This document shows, in pieces, positions 15,694-23,150 of a DNA stretch of 64,000 nt. The notes below the pieces were generated by a model. The model worked only from the letters and a program-made list of their open reading frames with translations. It did no database searches and was not told where the DNA came from. Within the stretch, counting starts at the first letter, position 1. Every line of letters begins with the position of its first letter. The stretch covers positions 186,001 through 250,000 of the forward strand of contig NZ_JAUZQD010000010.1 of assembly GCF_030709675.1 (NCBI RefSeq), read 5' to 3'. The stretch comes from Symbioplanes lichenis. GTDB lineage: Bacteria > Actinomycetota > Actinomycetes > Mycobacteriales > Micromonosporaceae. A program made the position numbers and the translations under genes.

Positions 15694-16916
15694 TTCGCGG
15701 CGGCCGACTGTGCCGTGGCGAGCGCCTGCTGCGGTGTGCTGGAACCGCTGAGCGCGGCCTGGAACGCGGTCCAGAGCGGCTGGGAGATCTTCGGGTACTT
15801 CGTACCGAGGTTGTCACTGGTCCGGCCCTTGGCGGCGCCGACCGCCTCGACCCAGACCTTCAGCTCCGGATTCTGCGCCACCTGCTTCTCCTGGACGGCC
15901 TTGGTCGCCGCGATGTACGAGAGCGTGGTGTCGGTGGTGAGCGCGTTGTCCGTACTCGTCAGGCAGGCGATGATCTTCTGGGTGACGGCGTAGCGGCCGG
16001 TGTCGTCCTGGACGGGCGCGGTGACGAACTCGCCCCCGGTGGGCGCCGGGGCGGTGCCTCCCGCGGCGGACGGGATCGGGATGATGCCGTACTCGAAGCC
16101 GGTCTTCTTGGCATTGGCGAGCTGCCAGGTGCCGTTCTCCCCGAAGGCGAAGTTCCCGGAGGCGAATTCCTGCCAGCTCGTGGTCTGCGTGTTGTTGAGG
16201 ACCGAATTGGGCGCCAGGCCTTGCTTCACCCAGTCCGTCCACAGCGTCAGCGCGGCGCCGGCCTGCGGGGAGTCGAGCTGCGTCAGCTGAGCGCCGGATC
16301 CCCAGAACCACGGCAGGAACTGGAAGCTGCCCTCCTCGGTGCCGATCGCCGAGAACGTGATGCCCTTCTTGCCGGTCGCCTTCACCTTCTGCAGGGCCGC
16401 GGTCAGCGCCGTCCAGTCCTTGATCGTGGCGGGATCGACCCCGGCGGCGCCGAGAACCTTCTTGTTGTAGTAGAGGGCGAGCGTGTTGGCGCCGATCGGG
16501 ACGCCGTACGTCTTGTCGCCGAGCCGGCCGGCGGCGAGCAGGTTGGGCTCGATCGCCGTGGTGTCCGCCTTGATCTCCTCGGGGGTCGTCAGCGCGCCCG
16601 CCTCGGCCAGTGTGGACACGACGGGGTTGTCGACCACGAGGACGTCGGGCGAGTTGCCCTGCTGAGCGGCGAGCAGCGCCTTGTTGGTGAGGTCGGTGGT
16701 GTCGTAGCCGGTGCGCTTCACGGTGACGCCGGCATCGGTTCCACACTTCGTCAGCAGTTGCACCCAGCCGGAGCTGCCGTCGAACTGCGGGTACGGGTCC
16801 CAGATCGCATAGCTGGAATCGCTGGAACTGGTTTCTTCCGTTCCGGAGGAGCAGGCGGGGAAGGAGACGAGCAGAGTTGTCGCAGCCGCGGCGGTGATCC
16901 AGCGCCGTACCGTCAT
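15690..16916 (-). CDS. Extracellular sugar-binding lipoprotein
   Basis: A 408-residue family-1 solute-binding protein. MTVRRWITAAAATTLLVSFPACSSG is a lipoprotein signal with Cys22 as the lipidated residue. The mature part has the two-lobe pattern of CUT1 binding proteins (DVLVVDNPVVSTLAEAG, YGVPIGANTLALYYNKKVL, GKKGITFSAIGTEEGSF, FAFGENGTWQLANA). It is the first gene of the minus-strand operon, with a good promoter and a LacI operator just upstream. It captures oligosaccharides for the two permeases that follow. Confidence 0.9.
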   Translation of the reverse strand: MTVRRWITAAAATTLLVSFPACSSGTEETSSSDSSYAIWDPYPQFDGSSGWVQLLTKCGTDAGVTVKRTGYDTTDLTNKALLAAQQGNSPDVLVVDNPVVSTLAEAGALTTPEEIKADTTAIEPNLLAAGRLGDKTYGVPIGANTLALYYNKKVLGAAGVDPATIKDWTALTAALQKVKATGKKGITFSAIGTEEGSFQFLPWFWGSGAQLTQLDSPQAGAALTLWTDWVKQGLAPNSVLNNTQTTSWQEFASGNFAFGENGTWQLANAKKTGFEYGIIPIPSAAGGTAPAPTGGEFVTAPVQDDTGRYAVTQKIIACLTSTDNALTTDTTLSYIAATKAVQEKQVAQNPELKVWVEAVGAAKGRTSDNLGTKYPKISQPLWTAFQAALSGSSTPQQALATAQSAAAK

Positions 16917-16950
16917 GTCGGCATCCTTGTCCAGGCAGCAGGAAACTGAA

Positions 16951-16964
16951 GGAAATCGATTGCC
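16951..16964 (-). promoter_or_regulatory. LacI operator over the transcription start of the sugar-transport operon
   Basis: GGAAATCGATTGCC is a near-perfect palindrome centred on CG. It sits four bases downstream of the -10 element at 16968, so it covers the expected transcription start. The divergent lacI gene begins at 17047, the usual arrangement for local negative control. Confidence 0.6.
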
Positions 16965-16967
16965 TGC

Positions 16968-16997
16968 ACGCTAGGGCCGGAGTTGCACGGATGTCAA
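16968..16997 (-). promoter_or_regulatory. Promoter of the sugar-transport/GH127 operon
   Basis: On the minus strand TTGACA (16992-16997), an 18-base spacer and TAGCGT (16968-16973) form a good promoter. Its start point would fall in the adjacent LacI operator. Confidence 0.6.
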
Positions 16998-17046
16998 TGG
17001 ATCGTTACCGTTCGATGACGGCAACCCGGAAAACGCGGAGGAAACC

Positions 17047-18057
17047 CTGAAGACCAACCCGCGCGGCGTCACGATCCGCGAGGTGGCCGCCCTCGCGGGG
17101 GTCTCCACCGGCACCGTCTCCAAGGCGCTCAACGGCCGCGGCAGCTTGCACCCCGACACCCGCCGACGCGTGCAACAGGCCGCCGAGCAGCTCGGCTTCG
17201 TGGCCAACGCGGCCGCGCGCAGCCTGCACACCGGCCGCACGTACACGGTGGGCATGATCACGACCGACACGATCGGCCGCTTCAGCATCCCGCTGCTCAT
17301 CGGCGCGGAGGACGCCCTGGGCGCCGGCCGGATGTCCGTCTTCCTGTGCGACGCCCGCGACGACGTCATCCGCGAGCAGTACTACCTGCGGACGCTGCTC
17401 AGCCGCAACGTCGACGGCATCATCGTCACCGGCCGCCGCACCCAGGCCCGCGCCCCGATCGGCGCCGGCCTGCCGGTCCCGGTCGTCTACGCCTTCATCA
17501 GCTCCACCGACCCGGACGACTGCTCGGTCGTGCCCGACGAGGCCGACGGCGCCCGCCGGGCCGTCCAGCACCTCCTCGCCGCCGGCCGCCGCCGCATCGC
17601 CCACATCACCGGCCCGGAGCACCACCACTCGGCCACGGTCCGGGCCCGCGCCGCGACGGAAACGCTGGCCGCGGAGGGCTTGTCGCTCGCGGCGCCGGTC
17701 CTCTACGGCGAGTGGAGCGAGGCCTGGGGCCGCCAGGCGGCCGACATGCTGCTGTCCACGGCGACCGGTGTCGACGCGGTCTTCTGCGGCAGCGACCAGA
17801 TCGCCCGGGGCGTCGCCGAGGCCCTGCGCGACGCCGGCCGGGACATCCCGCGCGACGTGGCACTGGTCGGCTTCGACAACTGGGACGTGATGGTGGACGC
17901 CAGCCGGCCCCCGCTGACCAGCATCGACATGGACCTGGAGGGCATCGGCCGCTCCGCGGCGGAGCTCCTGCTGGCCGCCATCAACGGCGACCCGGTCCAC
18001 GGGCCCCAGATGCGCCCGTGCCGCCTGATTCCCCGCGCGTCGACCGCCATGGGGTGA
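17047..18057 (+). CDS. LacI-family transcriptional repressor
   Basis: A 336-residue regulator of the sugar operon on the opposite strand. The DNA-binding helix-turn-helix is GVTIREVAALAGVSTGTVSKALNGRG; the effector domain is periplasmic-binding-protein-like (GMITTDTIGRFSIPLLIGAEDAL, GADE-like FCGSDQIARG, LVGFDNWDVM). The first canonical start, GTG 17083, would remove the first helix. The best fit is a CTG at 17047, preceded by GGAGGAAACC at normal spacing, which restores the complete domain. It likely binds GGAAATCGATTGCC and related sites and releases them when an arabinogalactan-derived sugar is bound. It is similar in layout to the LacI at 55586-56602. Confidence 0.88.
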   Translation: MKTNPRGVTIREVAALAGVSTGTVSKALNGRGSLHPDTRRRVQQAAEQLGFVANAAARSLHTGRTYTVGMITTDTIGRFSIPLLIGAEDALGAGRMSVFLCDARDDVIREQYYLRTLLSRNVDGIIVTGRRTQARAPIGAGLPVPVVYAFISSTDPDDCSVVPDEADGARRAVQHLLAAGRRRIAHITGPEHHHSATVRARAATETLAAEGLSLAAPVLYGEWSEAWGRQAADMLLSTATGVDAVFCGSDQIARGVAEALRDAGRDIPRDVALVGFDNWDVMVDASRPPLTSIDMDLEGIGRSAAELLLAAINGDPVHGPQMRPCRLIPRASTAMG

Positions 18058-18135
18058 GCGATCACGCGCCGGGAAGCCCGGGCGTAGCTCCGTGGAGGGA
18101 CGCCGGGGCGGGAGCCGCTCGGTAACGTCGCACGC

Positions 18136-19320
18136 GTGACAGATCGGGAACAGCCGGTGCAAGCGCGCTGGTGGCTGGTGGTCGGCACCCTCGCGGGGCT
18201 GCTGCTGGTGGTCACCGCGACGATGATGACCTCGAGCTACGACGTGCCGGTGCTCGTCTCCTACGGCGCCGCGACGGCTCAATGCGTGGCCCTGCCGCTG
18301 GCCCTCCGGCACCCGTGGCTCGCCACGGGGCTGCAGCTGGGCGGGCTGGCGGTGTTCGCGTTCGTCCAGCCCCGGGGCGACGTCCTGTGGCCGGTCCCGG
18401 TTCCCGTGCTGGTCCTGCTGATCACGTACATCGGGCTCATCGGCCTGAGCCGGCCGTGGCGACCGGCGGTCATCATCTGGTGGACCAGCGTGCTGTTCAG
18501 CCTCGTCCTGGTGTCGGCCGACCCGCAGGGCCGCACGATCGACGACGCCGAGACCTCATTGATCCTGTACGCGGTCATCTCCGTGCTGGTGCTCTTCGGC
18601 GCCCTGGTGTGGACCCAGCGCGGGGCGGTGCGCCGGCAGCTGGCTGACGCGCGACGTGACATCGCGCTGGAACAGGCGCAGCGGGCCCTCGTCGAGGAAC
18701 GCAACCGCATCGCGCGCGAGCTGCACGACGTGGTGGCGCACAGCATGTCGGTCATTCACATGCAGGCGACGTCGGCGGCGTACCGGATCAAGGACCTGGA
18801 CCCGGAGTCCCGGGCCGAGTTCGGCCGGATCGCCGCCGGGACGCGCACCACGCTGCGGGAGATGCGTCAGCTGCTCGCCTTGCTGCGCGACGAGACCGCT
18901 GACACCACGCTGGAACCGATGCCAGACCTGCGTCAGCTGGGCGAGCTGGCCGAGTCCGCGCGCCGCGGCGGGATTCCGGTGGAGCTCGACCTCGACCTCG
19001 CCGGCGGCGCGTTGCCGGACACCGTGGGGCTGGCGGCCTACCGCATCGTGCAGGAGTCCCTGAGCAACGTCGTGCGGCACGCGCCCGGCGCCGCGACCCG
19101 GGTGCGGGTGGTCTCCGACGCGGCGCGCCTCGACGTCGAGGTGGTCAACGATCGGCCGGACCGGGCGCCGCGGCCCATCGAGGAACCGCACCGGATCAGC
19201 CACGGGCTGGTGGGCATGCGGGAACGCGCGCGCCTCGCCGGTGGAACGGTGGAAACCGGTTCCCGCCCCGGCGGCGGCTACCGGGTCGCCGCCCGCTTCG
19301 CGCTGGAACCGAAGCAGTGA
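18136..19320 (+). CDS. NarL-type sensor histidine kinase
   Basis: A 394-residue membrane kinase. Four or five helices occupy residues 12-155 with no extracellular domain; a coiled-coil linker follows, then the HisKA_3 H-box IARELHDVVAHS with His197, then the HATPase fold (IVQESLSNVVRHAP as N-box, HGLVGMRERARLAGG as G-box region). It starts at GTG 18136. Its last codons overlap the response-regulator gene. Intramembrane sensing of this type usually reports envelope stress. The actual signal is not evident. Confidence 0.9.
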   Translation: MTDREQPVQARWWLVVGTLAGLLLVVTATMMTSSYDVPVLVSYGAATAQCVALPLALRHPWLATGLQLGGLAVFAFVQPRGDVLWPVPVPVLVLLITYIGLIGLSRPWRPAVIIWWTSVLFSLVLVSADPQGRTIDDAETSLILYAVISVLVLFGALVWTQRGAVRRQLADARRDIALEQAQRALVEERNRIARELHDVVAHSMSVIHMQATSAAYRIKDLDPESRAEFGRIAAGTRTTLREMRQLLALLRDETADTTLEPMPDLRQLGELAESARRGGIPVELDLDLAGGALPDTVGLAAYRIVQESLSNVVRHAPGAATRVRVVSDAARLDVEVVNDRPDRAPRPIEEPHRISHGLVGMRERARLAGGTVETGSRPGGGYRVAARFALEPKQ

Positions 19321-20015
19321 AGCCCGGAACAATGACGCCTGGAGCCGCAACCGTGATTCGCATTCTTGTCGTGGACGACCAGCCGATGATCCGGGCCGGA
19401 ATTCACGCGATTCTCGACTCGCAGGCTGACATGACCGTCGTCGGTGAGGCGGAGAACGGGCGGGCCGGCGTCGCGAAGAGCCGGTCGCTGCGTCCGGACG
19501 TCGTGCTCATGGACGTGCGGATGCCGGTGCTGGACGGGCTCGCTGCCACGCGTGAACTGCTGTCCGGCGACGGGCCGAATCCGCGTGTGCTGATGCTGAC
19601 GACGTTTGACATCGACGACTATGTGTACGAGGCACTGCGCGCGGGGGCGAGCGGATTTCTGCTCAAGGACAGCGATCCCGAAGAGCTGATGCGGGCGGTC
19701 CGGGTGGTGGCCGGCAGTGAGGCCCTGCTCTCGCCGCGGATCACCCGGCGGCTCATCGAGAACTTCGTCGGCTCGCAGCCGGCTCCGCCCCCGGCGAGCG
19801 CAGCGCTCAACGCCCTGACCGACCGGGAGCGCGAGGTGCTGCGGCACATGGCGCTGGGCCTGAGCAACGCCGAGATCGCGAAGGCGCTCTTCGTCGCCGA
19901 GCAGACCGTCAAGACGCACGTCAGCCGAGTTCTGCACAAGCTCGGCCTGCGCGACCGGGTGCACGCGGTGGTCTTCGGCTACGAGAACGGCCTGGTGATC
20001 CCCGGGCGGCGCTGA
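19317..20015 (+). CDS. NarL/LuxR-family response regulator
   Basis: A 232-residue regulator paired with the kinase at 18136. If it starts at GTG 19317 it overlaps the kinase stop; ATG 19332 and GTG 19353 are alternatives that still leave the receiver intact. The receiver has VVDDQP acidic residues and phospho-acceptor Asp66 in VVLMDVRMP, followed by the conserved Lys in FLLKDS. The C-terminal LuxR helix-turn-helix is LTDREREVLRHMALGLSN through VKTHVSRVLHKLGLRDR. Target genes are not indicated by context. Confidence 0.9.
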   Translation: MKPGTMTPGAATVIRILVVDDQPMIRAGIHAILDSQADMTVVGEAENGRAGVAKSRSLRPDVVLMDVRMPVLDGLAATRELLSGDGPNPRVLMLTTFDIDDYVYEALRAGASGFLLKDSDPEELMRAVRVVAGSEALLSPRITRRLIENFVGSQPAPPPASAALNALTDREREVLRHMALGLSNAEIAKALFVAEQTVKTHVSRVLHKLGLRDRVHAVVFGYENGLVIPGRR

Positions 20016-20030
20016 CGGTACGGTGAGCCG

Positions 20031-21113
20031 ATGCTGGACTCCCGGTTGCACCGCGCCCGTCAGTTGACTGCCGAGCAGGGCTGGACGGCGTTGCTGGTGA
20101 CGCCCGGCGCGGACTTGTTCCATCTGATCGGGCATGTGGCGGCGCCGCTGGAACGCCTGACGTGTCTCGTCCTGCCGGTCGAGGGGGAGCCGGCGCTGAT
20201 CCTGCCGAGGCTCGAACGTCCCAAGGCGGAGCAGGCGCCGGTGCGGCTCATCGACTATCCCGATGGAACCGATTTCATCGCGCTGCTGGCCGACGCGTTG
20301 CCCGTACCCACCGGGGTGATCGGGGTGGTGGATGCGATGCCGGCCGCGCATCTCGTGCCGGCGCAGCGGTTGCTGCCCGGGGTGCGCTGGGAGGTGGCCG
20401 GGCGGGCGCTGGCCCCGTTGCGGGCCGTGAAATCAGCCGACGAGATCGCCGAACTGACATCCGCGGGAACCGCTGTCGATCGTGTGCACCAGCAGATGCA
20501 CCGGTGGCTGCGGCCGGGGCGGACCGAGGCCGAAGTAGCCGCCGACCTCGCCGGGGCCATTCGCGACGCCGGGCACGCGCGCACCGACTTCGTCATCGTC
20601 GCCTCCGGCCCGAACGCGGCCAGCCCGCACCACAGCAGCGGCGCCCGCGTCATCGAGCCGGGCGACGCGGTGGTCGTCGACATCGGCGGCACGATGCCGA
20701 GCGGCTACTGCTCCGACTGCACGCGCACGTATGTGATCGGGCCGAAGGCGCCGCCCGGGTTCGCCGAGATGTACGCGGTGCTGCAGGAGGCGCAGCGGGC
20801 GGCGGTGGCGGCCGTGCGCCCGGGCGTGCCGGCCGAGGCGGTCGACGCGGCGGCCCGCGACCACATCACCGCCCACGGGTACGGCGACCTGTTCGTCCAC
20901 CGGACCGGGCACGGCATCGGCCTCGACACGCACGAGGAGCCGTACATCGTCGCGGGCAACGCCGAGCCGCTCGTGGCCGGGACGACCTTCTCGATCGAGC
21001 CCGGCATCTACCGGCCCGGCGCGTACGGCGCCCGGATCGAGGACATCGTCGTCTGCACACCCACCGGCGCCCGGCGCCTCAACACCACCCCGACGGACCT
21101 CGTCCACCTCTGA
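20031..21113 (+). CDS. M24 metallopeptidase (Xaa-Pro aminopeptidase/prolidase type)
   Basis: A 360-residue cytoplasmic enzyme with the creatinase-like N-terminal domain (to about residue 135) and the pita-bread catalytic domain. Metal ligands are all present: Asp217 in VVVDIGG, Asp229 in YCSDCTRT, His294 in RTGHGIG, Glu323 in SIEPGIY and Glu337 in ARIEDIV. It is expected to cleave Xaa-Pro bonds or Xaa-Pro dipeptides. It begins 15 bases after the response regulator and may be cotranscribed with it. A second, more divergent M24 enzyme lies at 48235 in the hydroxyproline locus. Confidence 0.85.
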   Translation: MLDSRLHRARQLTAEQGWTALLVTPGADLFHLIGHVAAPLERLTCLVLPVEGEPALILPRLERPKAEQAPVRLIDYPDGTDFIALLADALPVPTGVIGVVDAMPAAHLVPAQRLLPGVRWEVAGRALAPLRAVKSADEIAELTSAGTAVDRVHQQMHRWLRPGRTEAEVAADLAGAIRDAGHARTDFVIVASGPNAASPHHSSGARVIEPGDAVVVDIGGTMPSGYCSDCTRTYVIGPKAPPGFAEMYAVLQEAQRAAVAAVRPGVPAEAVDAAARDHITAHGYGDLFVHRTGHGIGLDTHEEPYIVAGNAEPLVAGTTFSIEPGIYRPGAYGARIEDIVVCTPTGARRLNTTPTDLVHL

Positions 21114-21225
21114 GCCCGCTGCCCCAGCGCGGCGACAAAGTGGCACAGCACGACTGGCGACCAGGCGGATCCACAGATACAGTTCTGGGATCCAATCCGA
21201 TCGAGGTTGTGTCCAGGAGGCTCGC

Positions 21226-21582
21226 ATGACGCTGGTGAACCGTCCGGTCGAGGCTGCCGGCCTGCGGGAGTCGGTGCTGGGGCCGCCCAGTGCCGAGCCG
21301 CTCAGCGGGGAGATCGTGGTCCGCAGCCGGGTCGACTTCGCGACCGACGACCGGCGGGTGGTCTCCGGGATCTGGGAGGCGGAGCCGGGCCGGTCGCGCT
21401 GGGAGTTCGAGACCCGGGGCGAGATCGTGCACGTGCTCGCCGGGCGGATGGTCGTCACCGAGGACGGCGGCGAGCCGGTCGAGGTGACGGCGGGCTCGAC
21501 GGCGTACTTCCCGATCGGCTGGCGGGGCGAGTGGGTGGTGACCGAGCGCCTGCGCAAGGTCTACGTGGTCTACAAGCCGTGA
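21226..21582 (+). CDS. Small cupin (DUF861 type)
   Basis: A 118-residue single-cupin protein resembling the DUF861/ureidoglycine-aminohydrolase-like family (GIWEAEPGRSRWEF, EIVHVLAGRMVVTEDGG, PIGWRGEWVVTE). AGGAGG precedes ATG 21226. Only one His (EIVHVL) of the usual metal set is obvious, so it may bind a metabolite rather than a metal. It overlaps the reductase gene by four bases (GTGA), so the two are coupled; a role in the same oxidation step is inferred only from that. Confidence 0.8.
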   Translation: MTLVNRPVEAAGLRESVLGPPSAEPLSGEIVVRSRVDFATDDRRVVSGIWEAEPGRSRWEFETRGEIVHVLAGRMVVTEDGGEPVEVTAGSTAYFPIGWRGEWVVTERLRKVYVVYKP

Positions 21583-22523
21583 CCGGCCCGCGGGAGCTCA
21601 TGGTGCGCGGCCTCACGCTTGAGGCCGGCGACGTGCTGACGGTCGAGCTGGTGGATCCGGCCGGTGCCGCGCTGCCCGGCTGGGCGCCCGGGGCCCACGT
21701 CGAGCTCGTGGTCGGGGACGGGACCGTGCGTCAGTACTCGTTGTGCGGCGAGCCGTCGGCGCCCTCCCTCACGGTCGCCGTGCGGCACGAGCCGGCCGGT
21801 CGCGGCGGGTCGGCATGGGTGCACCGGATCCTGCGCCCGGGCGATCGGATCCCCGTACGCGGCGTCAGGAACCATTTCGCGCTGGAGGACGCGCCGCACG
21901 TGGTCCTCGTGGCCGGCGGGGTCGGCATCACGCCGCTGCTGCCGATGGCCGAAGAACTCGCGCGGACCGGCCGCTCCTGGCGCCTGGCCTACGTCGGGCG
22001 CGACGCGCGGCGCATGCCGTTCCTGGACCGGGTGCGCGCGCTCGGCCCGTCGGCCACCGTCCACGAGACCGCCGTCTCAGGCCGCCCGCCGGTGGCCGGG
22101 CTGCTCGGGGAGCTGACGGCGGACACCCTGGTGTACGTATGCGGGCCCGCCGAGCTGATCGGCGCCACCCGGACGGCCCTCGAAGCGCGCGGGCTGGAGT
22201 CGCAGCTGCGCGCCGAGTACTTCGCGGCGCCCGCCTCGGAGATCGCGGAGGAGCCGGGAACGTTTGTGGTGCGGCTGGAGCGTTCCGGGCTGGAGCTCGT
22301 CGTCCCGGCCGATCGCAGCGCCCTCGAGGTGGTCACCGAGGCCGGCGTCGACGTGCTCAGCGACTGCGAGGAAGGCATCTGTGGCAGCTGCGAGACCAAG
22401 GTGCTGGCGGGCGCGGTCGACCACCGTGACCACGTGCTGACGGCGACCGAGAAGGCCGAGAACTCGTGCATGATGATCTGCGTATCCCGCGCCCAGGGCC
22501 CCCGGCTCACGCTTGATCTCTGA
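21579..22523 (+). CDS. Phthalate-dioxygenase-reductase (PDR/VanB) type oxidoreductase
   Basis: A 314-residue electron-transfer protein with three domains in order: FMN/FAD-binding barrel (residues 1-100, with VRQYSLCGEP), NAD(P)H-binding fold (VVLVAGGVGITPLLPMAEEL, VYVCGPAELI) and a C-terminal plant-type [2Fe-2S] domain (DCEEGICGSCETKV with a further Cys in NSCMMIC). It starts at GTG 21579, inside the cupin stop. Such reductases feed electrons to a Rieske oxygenase, but no oxygenase gene is present in the window, so the partner is elsewhere or lost. Confidence 0.88.
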   Translation: MTGPRELMVRGLTLEAGDVLTVELVDPAGAALPGWAPGAHVELVVGDGTVRQYSLCGEPSAPSLTVAVRHEPAGRGGSAWVHRILRPGDRIPVRGVRNHFALEDAPHVVLVAGGVGITPLLPMAEELARTGRSWRLAYVGRDARRMPFLDRVRALGPSATVHETAVSGRPPVAGLLGELTADTLVYVCGPAELIGATRTALEARGLESQLRAEYFAAPASEIAEEPGTFVVRLERSGLELVVPADRSALEVVTEAGVDVLSDCEEGICGSCETKVLAGAVDHRDHVLTATEKAENSCMMICVSRAQGPRLTLDL

Positions 22524-22609
22524 GGATCCGATCCGCGAGCACGCCGAGCATCGGAGAACGAGCTGTCACAGGGCCGATGATGGCAGCCGTCAGGGTGCAC
22601 GATGGACGG

Positions 22610-23113
22610 ATGGCATTGCTGCGCTCGGTCAACGTCGGGCTGCCCCGCGACATCCGCTGGCGGGGGCGGACGGTGCACACCGGCATCATGAAGTCCCCGG
22701 TCGGCGGGGCGGCGACGGTGCGCCGGCTCAACATCGACGGGGACGGGCAAGGGGACCTCGGCGGGCACGGCGGGGAGCAGCGGGCCGTCTTCGTCTATCA
22801 GCTGAATTCGTACGCGTATTGGGAAAAGCTGCTCGGTCGAACCGATTTCAGTCCGGGTCAGTTCGGCGAGAACTTTCACGATCGAGGGCCTGCCGGACGA
22901 CGAGGTACGCATCGGCGACCGTTACCGCGTCGGCACGGCGCTGTTCGAGGTGTCGCAGCCGCGGAGCGGATCCACACCGAGGTCTTCGGGGCGCGGGCCG
23001 GTCTGCTCGCGGGCGAGGTGACCGCGACGATCGACCCGGTCGACCCGCCCGCCGAGGGGAACGTGCTCATCTGCACGACCCGCCCGCGCGGCGATGTGGT
23101 GCTCGACCTCTGA
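22610..23113 (+). pseudogene. Decayed MOSC-oxidoreductase fusion gene
   Basis: The 5' half encodes a MOSC domain start (LRSVNVGLPRDIRWRGRT, HTGIMKSPVGG, GQGDLGGHGGEQRAVFVYQ, FSPGQFGENF). At about 22876 the frame breaks: the natural continuation (TIEGLPDDEVRIGDRYRVG) is in another frame. The original frame then resumes with RIHTEVFGARAGL, a piece of the oxidoreductase domain, and ends DPVDPPAEGNVLICTTRP with GDVVLDL, the typical end of the [2Fe-2S] domain, in which CC has become TT. The FAD/NAD domain and the cluster-binding cysteines are missing. So there is one frameshift and at least two internal deletions in a gene that should encode 500-600 residues. Confidence 0.75.
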
Positions 23114-23150
23114 GCCGGATTCTGTCGTACCCGGGACGTAGGTTGTGCGC

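Noticed and set aside
21150..21205. GGATCCA direct repeats before the cupin gene as an operator
   Set aside because: The two copies are short, imperfect as a dyad, and have no counterpart elsewhere in the window.
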